64,000 nucleotides of DNA from Actinophytocola sp049647105 (GTDB lineage Bacteria > Actinomycetota > Actinomycetes > Mycobacteriales > Pseudonocardiaceae): NCBI RefSeq assembly GCF_049647105.1, contig NZ_JBARWZ010000288.1, positions 9,268-73,267 on the forward strand. The letters are read 5' to 3'. Of the stretch, positions 1 through 8,821 are shown piece after piece; position 1 is the first letter of the stretch, and each line of letters begins with the position of its first letter. The notes under the pieces were generated by a model. That model did no database searches, was not told the origin of the DNA, and was given only the letters and a program-made list of their open reading frames with translations. The position numbers were made by a program, and so were the translations under genes.

Positions 1-2
1 TC

Positions 3-587
3 GCGGAGGCGTTGCGCCGCAGCGGCATCTCCGACCTCGTTGCCCGCCGCTGCAACAAGCTCTCCGGCGGCCAGAAGCAGCGCGTGCGGTTCGCCGTCGC
101 CCTCGTGAGCGACCCGGACCTGCTCGTGCTCGACGAGCCGACCGCGGCCATGGACGTCCAGAGCCGACGCGACTTCTGGAAGTCCATGCACGGCTTCACC
201 AGCACCGGCCGCACGGTCCTGTTCGCCACCCACTACCTGGAGGAGGCGGAGAACTACGCCGACCGCGTGGTCCTCATGCGTGCCGGGCGGATCGTGGCCG
301 ACGGCTCGGTCGCCGAGGTGACCTCGCTCGTGTCCGGCCGCGTCATCCGCGCCGCCGTGCCGGGCGCTGCCGAGGCAGCACTCGCCGTGCTGCCTGCGGT
401 GACCGAGGTGGAGGTTCGCGCCGCCAAGGTGGCCATCTCCTCGCGCGACTCCGACACCACCCTGCGGGCCCTGCTCGCGACCTTCCCGCAGGCGCACGAC
501 ATCGAGGTGACCGCCGTGGGCCTCGAAGGCGCCTTCCTTTCCCTCACCACCGGTGCCGACACCCGGAACGGAGCTGACCTGTCATGA
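3..587 (+). CDS. ABC transporter ATP-binding protein, C-terminal part
   Basis: The frame is open to the left edge, so only the last ~195 residues are present and the Walker A half lies outside the window. Visible are the ABC signature (LSGGQKQR), Walker B with catalytic Glu (LLVLDEPTAAMD) and the switch His in ATHYLEEAE, followed by the regulatory tail typical of the drug/lipid exporter ATPases (DrrA/CcmA-like). It energises export through the permease encoded next; the genes overlap by 4 bp (ATGA). The downstream kinase/regulator pair suggests a cell-envelope or drug stress exporter; the substrate cannot be read from the sequence. Confidence 0.95.
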   Translation, partial: AEALRRSGISDLVARRCNKLSGGQKQRVRFAVALVSDPDLLVLDEPTAAMDVQSRRDFWKSMHGFTSTGRTVLFATHYLEEAENYADRVVLMRAGRIVADGSVAEVTSLVSGRVIRAAVPGAAEAALAVLPAVTEVEVRAAKVAISSRDSDTTLRALLATFPQAHDIEVTAVGLEGAFLSLTTGADTRNGADLS

Positions 588-1312
588 GCTTCGGCTACCT
601 CGCGGTCGAGGTGCGGCGCGTGCTGCGGAGCACCCGGTTCCTGATCTTCTCCGTGGTTTTCCCCGTCCTGTTGTTCCTCCTCTACGTCGGGATCTTCGCG
701 GCTGGTGACCGTGCGATCGTCGGCATCCTGATGGTCAACATGACCGCGTTCGGCGCCTTGTCCGCCACGTTGTTCGCGGGTGGCCGCCTCGCTGTCGAGC
801 GTTCCGCCGGGTGGCAGCGACAGCTACGCCTCACCCCGTTGACCGGCGCCGGCTACCTCACCGCCAAGGGCGTCACCGCGATGCTGCTCGCCCTGCCCGC
901 CGTGGTGCTGGTGCCGTTGATCGGCGGCGTTGCCGAAGGCGTGGCGCTCGACGCGGCGGGCTGGATGCGTGTCACGGTCGGGATCTGGCTCGCCGTCATC
1001 CCGTTCGCCCTGATCGGGTTGCTCATCGGTCAGCTCGGCACGCCGGACGGCATCCAGCCGATCATGAGTCTCACGATGATGGTGATGAGCCTGCTCGGCG
1101 GCATCTTCATCCCCGTCGACACGATGCCGCCGTGGCTGCTCGACGTCGCGCAGATCCTCCCTTCGTACTGGCTCGGCCAGGTCGGCCGGGGTGCGGTGAC
1201 CACCGACCTGTCGGTGGACCTCGGCAAGGCGGTGCTGGTGCTCGCCGTGTGGACGGTGGCGGTCGGCATCGGGGTGATCCGCCGGTACCGCCGCGACAGC
1301 GCGCGGGTGTGA
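584..1312 (+). CDS. ABC-2 type permease
   Basis: A 242-residue hydrophobic protein with about six membrane spans: after residue 20 (FLIFSVVFPVLLFLLYVGIF), then near 50, 105, 130, 160 and 220. The central segment MMVMSLLGGIFIPVDTMPPW is the conserved ABC-2 motif before the last spans. It forms the membrane channel of the exporter with the ATPase encoded immediately upstream (4-bp overlap). The start is ATG inside the stop of the ATPase gene. Length is normal for the family. Confidence 0.93.
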   Translation: MSFGYLAVEVRRVLRSTRFLIFSVVFPVLLFLLYVGIFAAGDRAIVGILMVNMTAFGALSATLFAGGRLAVERSAGWQRQLRLTPLTGAGYLTAKGVTAMLLALPAVVLVPLIGGVAEGVALDAAGWMRVTVGIWLAVIPFALIGLLIGQLGTPDGIQPIMSLTMMVMSLLGGIFIPVDTMPPWLLDVAQILPSYWLGQVGRGAVTTDLSVDLGKAVLVLAVWTVAVGIGVIRRYRRDSARV

Positions 1313-1331
1313 AGACGCCGGGAGTCGTACG

Positions 1332-2486
1332 GTGAACGTCGTGGCAGAGCAGCGGAAATCGGACGGGTGGGCGTGGCCTCAGCAACAGAGGTGGCCGCCC
1401 ACCCGTGCTGGTCGTGTCGTGGGCATCGTGCTGCCGGTGATGGTCCTGTGTTACCTGGTGACCCCGCTTCACCAGGTGTTCGACGAACCACACACTGGGG
1501 TGGTCCGGTTCGCTGTCGTGTCGCTGGTCGTGGTCTACGCGGGTGTCTACATCGCGGTCGCCGTGCCCACCACGTGGCCGCCGCGATGGGCACGGGCCGT
1601 CGCGGTGATCGTGATGAGCGCCTGCGGGATCGGCCTGGCGGTGGTCCTCGGCCCCGACGACCTCGTCTTCATGACGTACGCGGTGTCCGCGGCGCTCATC
1701 CAGACCCCGCCGATGGCCGGTCTCCTGCTCGGCCTCGGCGCCACCACCGCTCTGCTGGTCGGTACCACCATCGCCGAAGGTGGCCCCGACCTGAACTCGG
1801 CGTCGATCCTCGTGGTCCTCACCGTCACCTTGTTCGGCACCAGGCAGGTGATCCTCTCCAACGCGGAGCTGCGGGCCGCCCGCGACGAGATCGCGACGCT
1901 GGCCGTCGCCGAGGAACGCGCCAGGATGGCCCGCGACCTGCACGATGTGCTCGGCCATAGTCTCACCACGATCACCGTGAAGGCCGGGCTGGCGCGGCGG
2001 ATCCTCGAGAGCTCCGGCGACGGCGACAGGGCGATCATCGAGCTGCGGGACGTCGAGCACCTGTCGCGCACCGCGCTCACCGAGGTGCGGTCGACCGTGT
2101 CGGGGTATCGCAAGGCGTCGCTGCCCGCGGAGCTCGTCGGCGCCAGGGTGGCGTTGGCCGCGGCGGAGATCACGGCCGACCTGCCGCACGCGGTCGACAA
2201 CGTGCCTGCCGAGTTGCAGGAGCCTTTCGCGTACGTACTTCGGGAGGGAGTCACGAACGTGATCAGGCACTCCGGCGCGCGGCGCTGCGAGGTGCGCCTT
2301 GGCCAGTCGTGGATCGAGATCCGCGACGACGGGACGGGTGTTCACGGTGACGGCTCCTCCTCCGGCCACGGGCTCGGCGGTCTTACCGAACGGCTCGCGG
2401 CGGTCGGCGGGTCGCTGACGGCCGGGCCCGCGCCCGACGGCGGGTTCGTCGTGCGGGCGAGCGTGTCGTCGGTGGTGACCGCGTGA
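1332..2486 (+). CDS. Sensor histidine kinase, NarL/DesK family
   Basis: 384 residues from a GTG start. About four to five membrane segments occupy residues 28-170, then a short coiled coil leads into the HisKA_3 dimerisation domain with phospho-acceptor His204 in ARDLHDVLGHSL. A HATPase domain follows, with the N-box (LREGVTNVIRHSGA) near 305 and the G-box (GHGLGGL) near 355. No separate extracellular sensor domain is seen, so it probably senses membrane or exporter state. It overlaps the response regulator gene by 4 bp and is its likely phosphodonor. Location next to an ABC exporter is typical of drug-response systems. Confidence 0.95.
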   Translation: MNVVAEQRKSDGWAWPQQQRWPPTRAGRVVGIVLPVMVLCYLVTPLHQVFDEPHTGVVRFAVVSLVVVYAGVYIAVAVPTTWPPRWARAVAVIVMSACGIGLAVVLGPDDLVFMTYAVSAALIQTPPMAGLLLGLGATTALLVGTTIAEGGPDLNSASILVVLTVTLFGTRQVILSNAELRAARDEIATLAVAEERARMARDLHDVLGHSLTTITVKAGLARRILESSGDGDRAIIELRDVEHLSRTALTEVRSTVSGYRKASLPAELVGARVALAAAEITADLPHAVDNVPAELQEPFAYVLREGVTNVIRHSGARRCEVRLGQSWIEIRDDGTGVHGDGSSSGHGLGGLTERLAAVGGSLTAGPAPDGGFVVRASVSSVVTA

Positions 2487-3088
2487 TCAGGGTCCTGCTG
2501 GCCGACGACCAGGCCTTGGTGCGTGGTGCGCTTGCCGCGATGCTCGGGCTGGAACCGGACATCGAGGTCGTGGCGCAGGTCAGCTCCGGCGACGACGTGG
2601 TGCGGTCGGCACGCGAGGCGAAGCCCGACGTGGCGCTGCTGGACGTGCAGATGCCGGGCAAGGACGGGATCACCGCGGCGGCGGAGCTGCATCGGGAGCT
2701 GCCTTCCTGTCGGATCGTGGTGTGCACGACGTTCGGTCGGCCCGGGTATCTCAGCCGGGCGATGGCGGCGGGTGCGGTCGGGTTCGTGGTGAAGGACGCG
2801 CCGCCGGAACAGCTGGTCGACGCGGTGCGGCGGGTCCACTCCGGACTCCGGGTCGTGGACCCGGCGCTGGCGGCCGAGTCGCTGGCCACGGGACAGAGCC
2901 CGCTGACCGACCGCGAGCGGGACGTGCTGCGGGTGGCCAGCTCCGGCGGCACCATCGCCGACGTGGCACGCACGCTGTCGCTGTCCCAGGGAACGGTCCG
3001 CAACCACCTGTCGGCCGCGATCGGCAAGACCGGGGCGCGGACACGTGCGGAGGCGGCGAAGCTCGCCGAGGACCGTGGCTGGCTCTGA
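2483..3088 (+). CDS. LuxR-type response regulator
   Basis: 201 residues: receiver domain with acidic pair in LLADDQ (D8, D9), phospho-acceptor D54 (ALLDVQMPGKDG), conserved T near 85 and K in FVVKDAPP, then a LuxR/GerE helix-turn-helix from about residue 137 (LTDRERDVLRVASSG to AEAAKLAEDRGWL). DesR-like architecture. It is translationally coupled (GTGATC overlap) to the kinase and most likely controls the exporter operon. Confidence 0.95.
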   Translation: MIRVLLADDQALVRGALAAMLGLEPDIEVVAQVSSGDDVVRSAREAKPDVALLDVQMPGKDGITAAAELHRELPSCRIVVCTTFGRPGYLSRAMAAGAVGFVVKDAPPEQLVDAVRRVHSGLRVVDPALAAESLATGQSPLTDRERDVLRVASSGGTIADVARTLSLSQGTVRNHLSAAIGKTGARTRAEAAKLAEDRGWL

Positions 3089-3214
3089 CCCGCCCGTCGC
3101 TTGTGGACGGACGAACACGCGGACCACCATGGGGCGCTGCGAGTGCCGCCATCACCCCGAGCTGTCACGTCCCGTCGGTGACGGTTCGGTGAGCACCGTG
3201 CCCGCGTGGAGCCG

Positions 3215-3697
3215 TCAGCTCGTGCGGACGTGGAGGTGCCCGGGTAATGGCCAGGGCGGGGTCGCGGGCAGCGTTTCCTTCAGCAGGAAGCCGGACTTCT
3301 CGGCGACGCGACAGGACGCCGCGTTGTCGGTCTGGTGGCGGAGTTCCAGTGTGGTGGCGCCGTTGCCGAGTGCCCAGTCCGCCAGTGCGCGGACGCCCCG
3401 GGAGGCCACGTCGCGGCCGCGGGCGTGGGCCGCTGTCCAGTAGCCGACCTCGACCCGGCGCTTCACCACCACGCAGCCGACGAGCCGCTCATCGTCGACG
3501 ACGGCGAAGCTGTGCCGGTTGCCCGTCTGCCAACCTTCTTGCTGGGCCGCCACCCACGCGGTCGCTTCTTCCGTTGTGGTGACCGGAACCCGCACCCAGC
3601 GGCGCATCGCAGGGTCGCGGTAGATCGCCACGAGCGCGGCCGCGTCGCTGTCCTCCCACTGGCGCAGGACAAGGCCTTCGGCCGTCAGCGTGGTCAT
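3215..3697 (-). CDS. GNAT family N-acetyltransferase
   Basis: 160 residues starting at ATG 3697, which overlaps the stop of the glyoxalase-like gene (ATGA); the longer upstream frame is low-complexity R/P and unlikely to be translated. RimJ/RimL-type fold: N-terminal LVLRQWEDSDAAALVAIY, the acetyl-CoA loop region VGYWTAAHARGRDVASRGV and the C-terminal ELRHQTDNAASCRVAEKSGF are all recognisable. It probably acetylates the N-terminus of a protein or a small amine; the substrate is unknown. Last gene of a leftward operon. Confidence 0.9.
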   Translation of the reverse strand: MTTLTAEGLVLRQWEDSDAAALVAIYRDPAMRRWVRVPVTTTEEATAWVAAQQEGWQTGNRHSFAVVDDERLVGCVVVKRRVEVGYWTAAHARGRDVASRGVRALADWALGNGATTLELRHQTDNAASCRVAEKSGFLLKETLPATPPWPLPGHLHVRTS

Positions 3698-4206
3698 CGG
3701 TCCACCACCTGACAGAAGCGGATGACGTTGGCGAACGGGTCGATGATCGTCAGGGTCGGGCCACCCGGCGCGTGTTCGTCGACGCCCGGTCGTTGCCGAG
3801 GATGGTTCTTGGCCGACAGCTCGCCGTGCAGGGCGTGGACGTCGGTCACCGGTACCCACACCGCGGAGCCAGGTGTGCCGTCGCCGTGGTGCTCGGACAG
3901 GTCGATGACGAGCTGGTCACGTCGAATCCTTGTGTACAGCGGCATGCCGGGTTCGAAGCGGTGCTCCCACTCGACGGTGCAGCCGAGGTAGTCGACGTAG
4001 AACTCGCGTGCCATGGCCTCGTCGAAGATGCGGAGGATCGGCACCGCGGTGCCGATGTCGCCCGCGAGTTTCGCCGACGCCGTGTTCCAGTCCCGGTGGC
4101 CGAGCTGGTGAGCAACGATCTCCAGCGCCTTGCTGTGGCTGAGGTCGGGAACGTCCGCGCGCAGCGCTCGGGCGGCACGTTTGGCTTCGAAAAGGGGAAT
4201 GGTCAT
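3694..4206 (-). CDS. Glyoxalase superfamily (VOC) protein
   Basis: 170 residues from ATG 4206. The N-terminal ~45 residues (ALEIVAHQLGHRDWNTASA) match the helical extension often fused to glyoxalase-like proteins. The rest is one beta-alpha-beta-beta-beta VOC module (PILRIFDEAMAREFYVDYLG to DPFANVIRFCQ) of the bleomycin-resistance/dihydroxybiphenyl type. Family members bind metals or sequester drugs; the exact role here is unknown. An alternative GTG start lies at 4218. The stop overlaps the GNAT gene start. Confidence 0.88.
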   Translation of the reverse strand: MTIPLFEAKRAARALRADVPDLSHSKALEIVAHQLGHRDWNTASAKLAGDIGTAVPILRIFDEAMAREFYVDYLGCTVEWEHRFEPGMPLYTRIRRDQLVIDLSEHHGDGTPGSAVWVPVTDVHALHGELSAKNHPRQRPGVDEHAPGGPTLTIIDPFANVIRFCQVVDR

Positions 4207-4390
4207 GAGATCACCCACGTGTTCCGGTGCCGTGCTGCCGCAGCGCCCGCGTTGCTGACGGTGGCACCGTGTGTCGTCGGTGACCGTTGGCTCGTCCCGA
4301 TGTGTTCACCATGCCGTGTCCAGCGCGGGCGGCGGGTCACATCGAACCCACTGACGAGCCTACCGCCGCCGGGTGGTGCGGTGGTCGGGT

Positions 4391-4570
4391 TCATGGCGTC
4401 TCCAACGGGTTGTCGTGCGAGGTGGACAGCAGGAGCCGTTCCTCAGGTGAGGTCAGGTTGCGCACCAGGCGTGCGCCCAGCGCGGGTGGTTCGCAGGCGA
4501 GCTGGTGCAGGAGCGTGCGCAGCCGGGTGGCCGCCGCGGTGTTCGTCAGGACCTGGGCGTCGTCACTCAT
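4391..4570 (-). CDS. Small protein coupled to AbiEi-like gene
   Basis: 59 residues beginning MSDDAQVLTNTAAATRLRTL, rich in Leu and Arg, with three predicted amphipathic helices and no recognised domain. The ATG lies inside the end of the AbiEi-like gene (8-bp overlap), so the two are translationally coupled. High third-position GC supports coding. Function unknown; a regulatory partner of the larger protein is possible but is only inference. Confidence 0.6.
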   Translation of the reverse strand: MSDDAQVLTNTAAATRLRTLLHQLACEPPALGARLVRNLTSPEERLLLSTSHDNPLETP

Positions 4571-5540
4571 GGGCGGTCACGTCCGGGCGTGGGCGGGTGG
4601 CGGCCTGGTCGTAGGCGCCGCGTAGCAGTTCGGCGACCGCGGTGGGATCGTCGCGCAGTTGCGTCGGCGGGGTGTGCACCACGAGCACGCCGCAGGCGGT
4701 CAGCCTGGCCGCCCTGCGCAGCGTCGACTTGGCGTCCGCGGCGGAGAGGTCGAACGCATAGGAGTCGACCTCCCACGCCAGCCCGACCTCGTCCCACCAC
4801 GCGTCGGCGGTCGCCACGTGCGAGCCGTTCGCCGACGTGATCGGGACCCGCCAGGCGGGCTGGACCAGACCCGCCTGCTGGACCAGGCGTTTCGCCCAGC
4901 CTTGCGCCACCGAGCGCACCTTGTCGTCGATCTCGGCCAGCATGCGGCGGGGGAGCGCGGTGCCCCGGGCGCCCACCCGGTCGAGCTCGTCGCGCAGCGT
5001 CGCCGGGGTGACCTTGCCGCGGTAGATCGACTCGCCAAGCAGCGCGCGGACGTGTTCGGCTGCCTTCGCACGGCGACAGGTGTCGATCGTCGCTCTCGGT
5101 AGCGGGGCCACCGGGAAACCGGCGAGGTGCAGTGGTTCCGGAAGCTGGTGGGTGCGTTCGAAGAGGACGCCGTCCACCAGCCTGGGTTGTCGGCGCGGCG
5201 GGACGAGCAGGTGCACCGGTCCGTCCAGCCTCGCGGCCGTCATGTCGTGCAGTGCCAGCGCGTCCACCCCGGTCAGCACGGCCTCCGGGCCCGCGACGGT
5301 GAGCGCGGCGTGGATGCGCTGGATCCTGCTCGGCGGCTGGTTCGTGAGCAGCACCAGCCCCGACTCCAGTCGCTGCCACGGACCGCCCGCCCGGCATCGC
5401 TCGTGGATCGCGCGGCCGGTGAGGCCCAGCGCGATGAGTTCGGTGGCGGGTGCCACGAGGTGGTCGAAGACGCGTGGGATGGCGTCGAGGTCCAGGAGTG
5501 CTCGGTTGTCGTTCACACCCGCAAGCAAACCCGAAGCCAC
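4563..5540 (-). CDS. AbiEi-like / DUF559-type protein
   Basis: 325 residues, GTG start. The N-terminal ~90 residues resemble the winged-helix of AbiEi-type antitoxins (ELIALGLTGRAIHERCRAG, then ESGLVLLTN). The middle is a variable DNA-binding-like region, and residues ~225-310 resemble a DUF559/Vsr-like PD-(D/E)xK fold (ATADAWWDEVGLAWEVDSYAFD). Proteins of this layout are very common and mostly uncharacterised in actinomycetes. There is no AbiEii toxin next to it, so a toxin-antitoxin role is not supported. It heads the leftward operon. Confidence 0.8.
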   Translation of the reverse strand: MASGLLAGVNDNRALLDLDAIPRVFDHLVAPATELIALGLTGRAIHERCRAGGPWQRLESGLVLLTNQPPSRIQRIHAALTVAGPEAVLTGVDALALHDMTAARLDGPVHLLVPPRRQPRLVDGVLFERTHQLPEPLHLAGFPVAPLPRATIDTCRRAKAAEHVRALLGESIYRGKVTPATLRDELDRVGARGTALPRRMLAEIDDKVRSVAQGWAKRLVQQAGLVQPAWRVPITSANGSHVATADAWWDEVGLAWEVDSYAFDLSAADAKSTLRRAARLTACGVLVVHTPPTQLRDDPTAVAELLRGAYDQAATRPRPDVTAHE

Positions 5541-5568
5541 CGGCTCCCGCCGCCCCTCAAGATCGTCA

Positions 5569-5596
5569 TGTGGACAACTGCACCGGCTGTGGACAA
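5569..5596. promoter_or_regulatory. Two DnaA-box-like 9-mers
   Basis: TGTGGACAA occurs at 5569-5577 and again at 5588-5596, the same orientation 19 bp apart. The reverse complement TTGTCCACA is the high-affinity DnaA box of high-GC actinomycetes. They sit in the divergent intergenic region upstream of ydcF-like and dgt. Binding is inferred. Confidence 0.45.
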
Positions 5597-5688
5597 CTCA
5601 CCGTCAAGCAACCTCCACCACCCCACCCGCGTCAGGGCTCGCGGGTAACATCCGAAGTTTTGGATACGCGTCTGGAAGGATGGCGGGA

Positions 5689-6348
5689 GTGAGCCACGAC
5701 GAGCCGAGACCCGTGCGCAGGTTCCTGCGGCGCCTCGTCCTCGGTGTGCTCATGGTCGGTCTGCTCGTCGTCGGCGGCACCGGGTTCCGGGTCTGGCAGG
5801 TTGCCCGCGGTGACGACCGCGCGACCGCCGATGTGGTGCTCGTCCTCGGCGCCGCCCAGTACGCGGGCACCCCGTCGAAGGTCCTCGAAGCCCGGTTGCG
5901 GCACGCAAAGAACCTCTACGACGAGGGCGTCGCGCCCTACATCGTCACGACCGGCGGCAACCAGCCCGGCGACACGTACACGGAGGCCGCGGCCGGCGTC
6001 CGCTGGCTCACCGAGCACGGCGTGCCGGAGGACCATGTCATCCCGGTCGGCGAGGGCAACGACACCCTGGGCAGTATCAAGGCCGCCGCCGAGGAGATCC
6101 ACGACCACGGCTGGAAGAGCGCGGTGATCGTGAGCGATCCGTGGCACTCGCTGCGTGCCAGGACCATGGCGTCCGACCTCGGCCTCGACGCGTGGTCATC
6201 GCCGACGCACAGCGGCCCGATCGTCCAGACCAGGCAGACGCAGGTCCGCTACATCCTGTACGAGACCGCGGCGCTCCTGTACTACCGCGCGACCAAGGCG
6301 CCCGCCGACAACATCGGTGTGCCTGGAAATGTCGGCGCGGACAAGTAG
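5689..6348 (+). CDS. YdcF family (DUF218) membrane protein
   Basis: 219 residues from GTG 5689, chosen because GGAAGG lies 9 bp upstream; an ATG at 5680 overlaps that site. One N-terminal membrane anchor (LVLGVLMVGLLVVGGTGF) is followed by the DUF218 fold: VVLVLGAAQYAGTPS, TTGGNQPGD, then VSDPWHSLRA near the end. E. coli relatives (SanA, YdcF, ElyC) act in envelope homeostasis. The domain likely faces outward. It is 9 bp from dgt and may share its transcript. Confidence 0.88.
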   Translation: MSHDEPRPVRRFLRRLVLGVLMVGLLVVGGTGFRVWQVARGDDRATADVVLVLGAAQYAGTPSKVLEARLRHAKNLYDEGVAPYIVTTGGNQPGDTYTEAAAGVRWLTEHGVPEDHVIPVGEGNDTLGSIKAAAEEIHDHGWKSAVIVSDPWHSLRARTMASDLGLDAWSSPTHSGPIVQTRQTQVRYILYETAALLYYRATKAPADNIGVPGNVGADK

Positions 6349-6357
6349 CCTCCCCGC

Positions 6358-7629
6358 ATGATTACGGGGTACGGCGAGCACGATGTCGCGCGGTGGTTCG
6401 CGGAGCAGGAGAAGGACGCGCTGCTGCCCGACTCACCGCCGTCGCTGCGTAGTCCCTTCTCCCGGGACCGTGCCCGCGTGCTCCACTCGGCCGCGTTGCG
6501 CCGCCTTGCAGGCAAGACGCAGGTCGTTGGCCCCGGCGAGGGGTCCGAGGTGAGCGGTGTGCCACGTACCCGGCTCACCCACTCGCTCGAGGTCGCGCAG
6601 ATCGGCAGGGGCATCGCGGAGGATCTCGGCTGCGATCCGGACCTCGTGGAGATGGCGGGCCTCGCCCACGACATCGGTCACCCGCCGTTCGGGCACAACG
6701 GCGAACGCGCGCTCGACGCGGTGGCCCAGGCCTGCGGCGGGTTCGAGGGCAACGCCCAGACGCTGCGGATCCTGGCCCGTCTCGAGCCCAAGATCGCCGA
6801 CCACGGCCTCAACCTCACCCGCGCGTCCCTCGACGCCGCCACGAAGTACCCGTGGCCGCGCATCGCGGGTACCAGCAAGTTCGGCGTCTACGGGGACGAC
6901 CTGCCGGTGTTCGAGTGGCTGCGTGCCGGTGCCCCCGGGGACCGGTGCTGCATCGAGGCGCAGGTCATGGACTGGGCCGACGACGTCGCCTACTCGGTAC
7001 ACGACGTCGAGGACGGTGTGCGGGCGGGGCGCATCGCCGTTCGCGAGCTGACCGACCCGGTCGAGCGGGCCGTGGTGGCTGAGCTCGCCGCGAAGTACTT
7101 CAGCAACGAGCCGGTGTCTGCGCTGGAGGACGCGGCGCGTGACCTGCTCCGGCTGCCGGTCGTGTCGGCCCTGAGCGTGCCGGGGTATGACGGTTCGCTC
7201 ACCTCGCAGGTCGCGTTGAAGCGGCTCACGAGCGAACTGGTCGGCCGGTTCGTGTCCGCCGCTGTCACCGCCACCCGTGCCGCTCACGGCGGAGGGGTCC
7301 TGACCAGGTACGGCGCCGATCTCGTGGTGCCGCCCAGGGTGGCGGCGGAGGTGGCGCTGTTGAAGGCGGTCGCGGTGCGGTACGTGATGAGCGACGTGCA
7401 GCGGCTCGCGTTGCAGGCGCGTCAGCGGGAGTGGCTGACCGAGCTGGTGGCGGTGCTGGCCGACCGAGGACCGGACGCGCTGGAGCCCGCGTTCGTGCCC
7501 GCATGGGAACACGCGCCTGGCGACGCGGAGCGGCTGCGTGTGGTGATCGACCAGGTGGCGTCGCTGACCGACGCGCAGGCGGTCAGCTGGCACCGCGCTC
7601 TTGTCGCCGGCCGGAAATCGTCGGAGTGA
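6358..7629 (+). CDS. dgt: Deoxyguanosinetriphosphate triphosphohydrolase
   Basis: 423 residues. HD-domain metal ligands are all visible: H75 (RLTHSLEVAQ), H104-D105 (MAGLAHDIGHPPFGHNGE) and the later Asp in MDWADDVAYSVHDVEDG. Removes intact triphosphate from dGTP and other dNTPs, controlling nucleotide pools. The N-terminal SPFSRDRARVLHSAALRRL is the family signature for the arm contacting substrate. Its neighbourhood with dnaG is conserved in many actinomycetes. Confidence 0.95.
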   Translation: MITGYGEHDVARWFAEQEKDALLPDSPPSLRSPFSRDRARVLHSAALRRLAGKTQVVGPGEGSEVSGVPRTRLTHSLEVAQIGRGIAEDLGCDPDLVEMAGLAHDIGHPPFGHNGERALDAVAQACGGFEGNAQTLRILARLEPKIADHGLNLTRASLDAATKYPWPRIAGTSKFGVYGDDLPVFEWLRAGAPGDRCCIEAQVMDWADDVAYSVHDVEDGVRAGRIAVRELTDPVERAVVAELAAKYFSNEPVSALEDAARDLLRLPVVSALSVPGYDGSLTSQVALKRLTSELVGRFVSAAVTATRAAHGGGVLTRYGADLVVPPRVAAEVALLKAVAVRYVMSDVQRLALQARQREWLTELVAVLADRGPDALEPAFVPAWEHAPGDAERLRVVIDQVASLTDAQAVSWHRALVAGRKSSE

Positions 7630-7647
7630 CGTGGCACACTCGATGAC

Positions 7648-8766
7648 ATGGCTGAACCGGTGACCCATCTCGCGTACGCACTCACTCTGCACCGGGCCAC
7701 CGCGCCGAACCTCACGACCAACGCGTGCTGGTCGCCGTTCTCGGTGGCGAGTGCGCTCGGGCTGGTCGCCCAGGGCGCCAGAGGGCTGACCCGTGACGAG
7801 CTGGCCGTGCTGCTGGTGGGGGAGAAGTCAGGTGACCTCGCCGAGCTTGGGGCTCTGCTGACCCGTGCCGGTGTGCTGGAGCAGCACCGCGACAACGAGG
7901 ACGAGCCGGTCATCGCCGTCGCCAACACGCTGTGGGCGGACGAGTCGATCGACGTGTACGCCTCCTATGTGGACGAGCTGGGGCGCTGGTCGAGCGGCAT
8001 GGTGCGGGAGGCGCCGTTCCGGGAGAACCCGCCGAGGACTCGCGACATGATCAATGTGGACGTCGCGAAGACGACCCGGGACCTCATCCCCGAGCTGTTG
8101 CCGCCCGACGCGATCCAGGCCGACACGGTGTCGGCGCTGGTCAACGCGTTGTACCTGAAATGCGCGTGGAAGCAGCGGTTCGCGGAGGGCGCGACGGCGT
8201 CGCGGCCGTTCCACACCCCGGGCGGCGCCAAGGACGTGCCGACCATGGAGCTGTCGGAGCGGATCGGCTACGCGGCCACGGACGGGTGGCAGGTCGTCAG
8301 CCTGGCCGCCGTGGGTGGCGTCGAGGCCGTCGTCCTGCTGCCGGACGCCGAGCTCGCGACCGAGGAACCCGAGCTCGACGCGGAGCGGCTGGCCCGCCTG
8401 CTGGACGCGCCCCGGCACCAGCAGGTCCGGCTGTGGCTGCCGAAGGTCGACGTGCGCATGCAGGCCGAGCTGTCACCACCGCTCAACGAGGTCGGTGTGC
8501 GGACGGTGTTCAGCCGGGACGCCGACCTCGGTGGGATCACCGCGAGTGAGCTGGCCGTGCAGGCCGTGCTGCACGAGTCGGTGCTGAAGCTCGACGAGCA
8601 GGGCCTGGAGGGTGCGGCGGCCACGGCGGTGATGATGCGGCTCATGTCGTTGCCGACGGGGGAGCCGGTCGAGGTGCACGTGGACCGGCCGTTCCTGCTT
8701 GTGGTCCGCCACAGGGAGACCGGGGTCGTGTACTTCCTCGCGCGTGTGGTCGATCCCGCCGAGTGA
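7648..8766 (+). CDS. Serpin family protein
   Basis: 372 residues. Shows the serpin signatures: SPFSVASALGLVAQGARG near the N-terminus, the shutter/sheet A segment LVNALYLKCAWKQRF, the hinge of the reactive loop with small residues (DEQGLEGAAATAVMM) and the end strand DRPFLLVVRHRETGVVYF. The Ala/Thr-rich hinge suggests an inhibitory serpin. No signal peptide is visible, so it is probably cytoplasmic. Bacterial serpins are patchy; the protease target is unknown. It starts 18 bp after dgt. Confidence 0.92.
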   Translation: MAEPVTHLAYALTLHRATAPNLTTNACWSPFSVASALGLVAQGARGLTRDELAVLLVGEKSGDLAELGALLTRAGVLEQHRDNEDEPVIAVANTLWADESIDVYASYVDELGRWSSGMVREAPFRENPPRTRDMINVDVAKTTRDLIPELLPPDAIQADTVSALVNALYLKCAWKQRFAEGATASRPFHTPGGAKDVPTMELSERIGYAATDGWQVVSLAAVGGVEAVVLLPDAELATEEPELDAERLARLLDAPRHQQVRLWLPKVDVRMQAELSPPLNEVGVRTVFSRDADLGGITASELAVQAVLHESVLKLDEQGLEGAAATAVMMRLMSLPTGEPVEVHVDRPFLLVVRHRETGVVYFLARVVDPAE

Positions 8767-8769
8767 GGC

Positions 8770-8796
8770 TGTCACACACCGCGGCTCCTCCTCGTC
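8770..8796 (+). promoter_or_regulatory. ECF41-type promoter
   Basis: TGTCACA at 8770-8776, a 16-bp spacer, then CGTC at 8793-8796: exact agreement with the known ECF41 sigma promoter pattern. It lies 25 bp upstream of the carboxymuconolactone-decarboxylase-like gene, a classic ECF41 target, and the ECF41 gene itself is the convergent neighbour. Confidence 0.85.
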
Positions 8797-8821
8797 CAGA
8801 TCATGAAACGAGGAGGAGACA

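Noticed and set aside
4203..4394. 63-codon leftward frame with ATGA overlaps at both ends
   Set aside because: Couplings look right, but the Arg/His/Thr/Pro-rich product and weaker third-position GC do not look coding.
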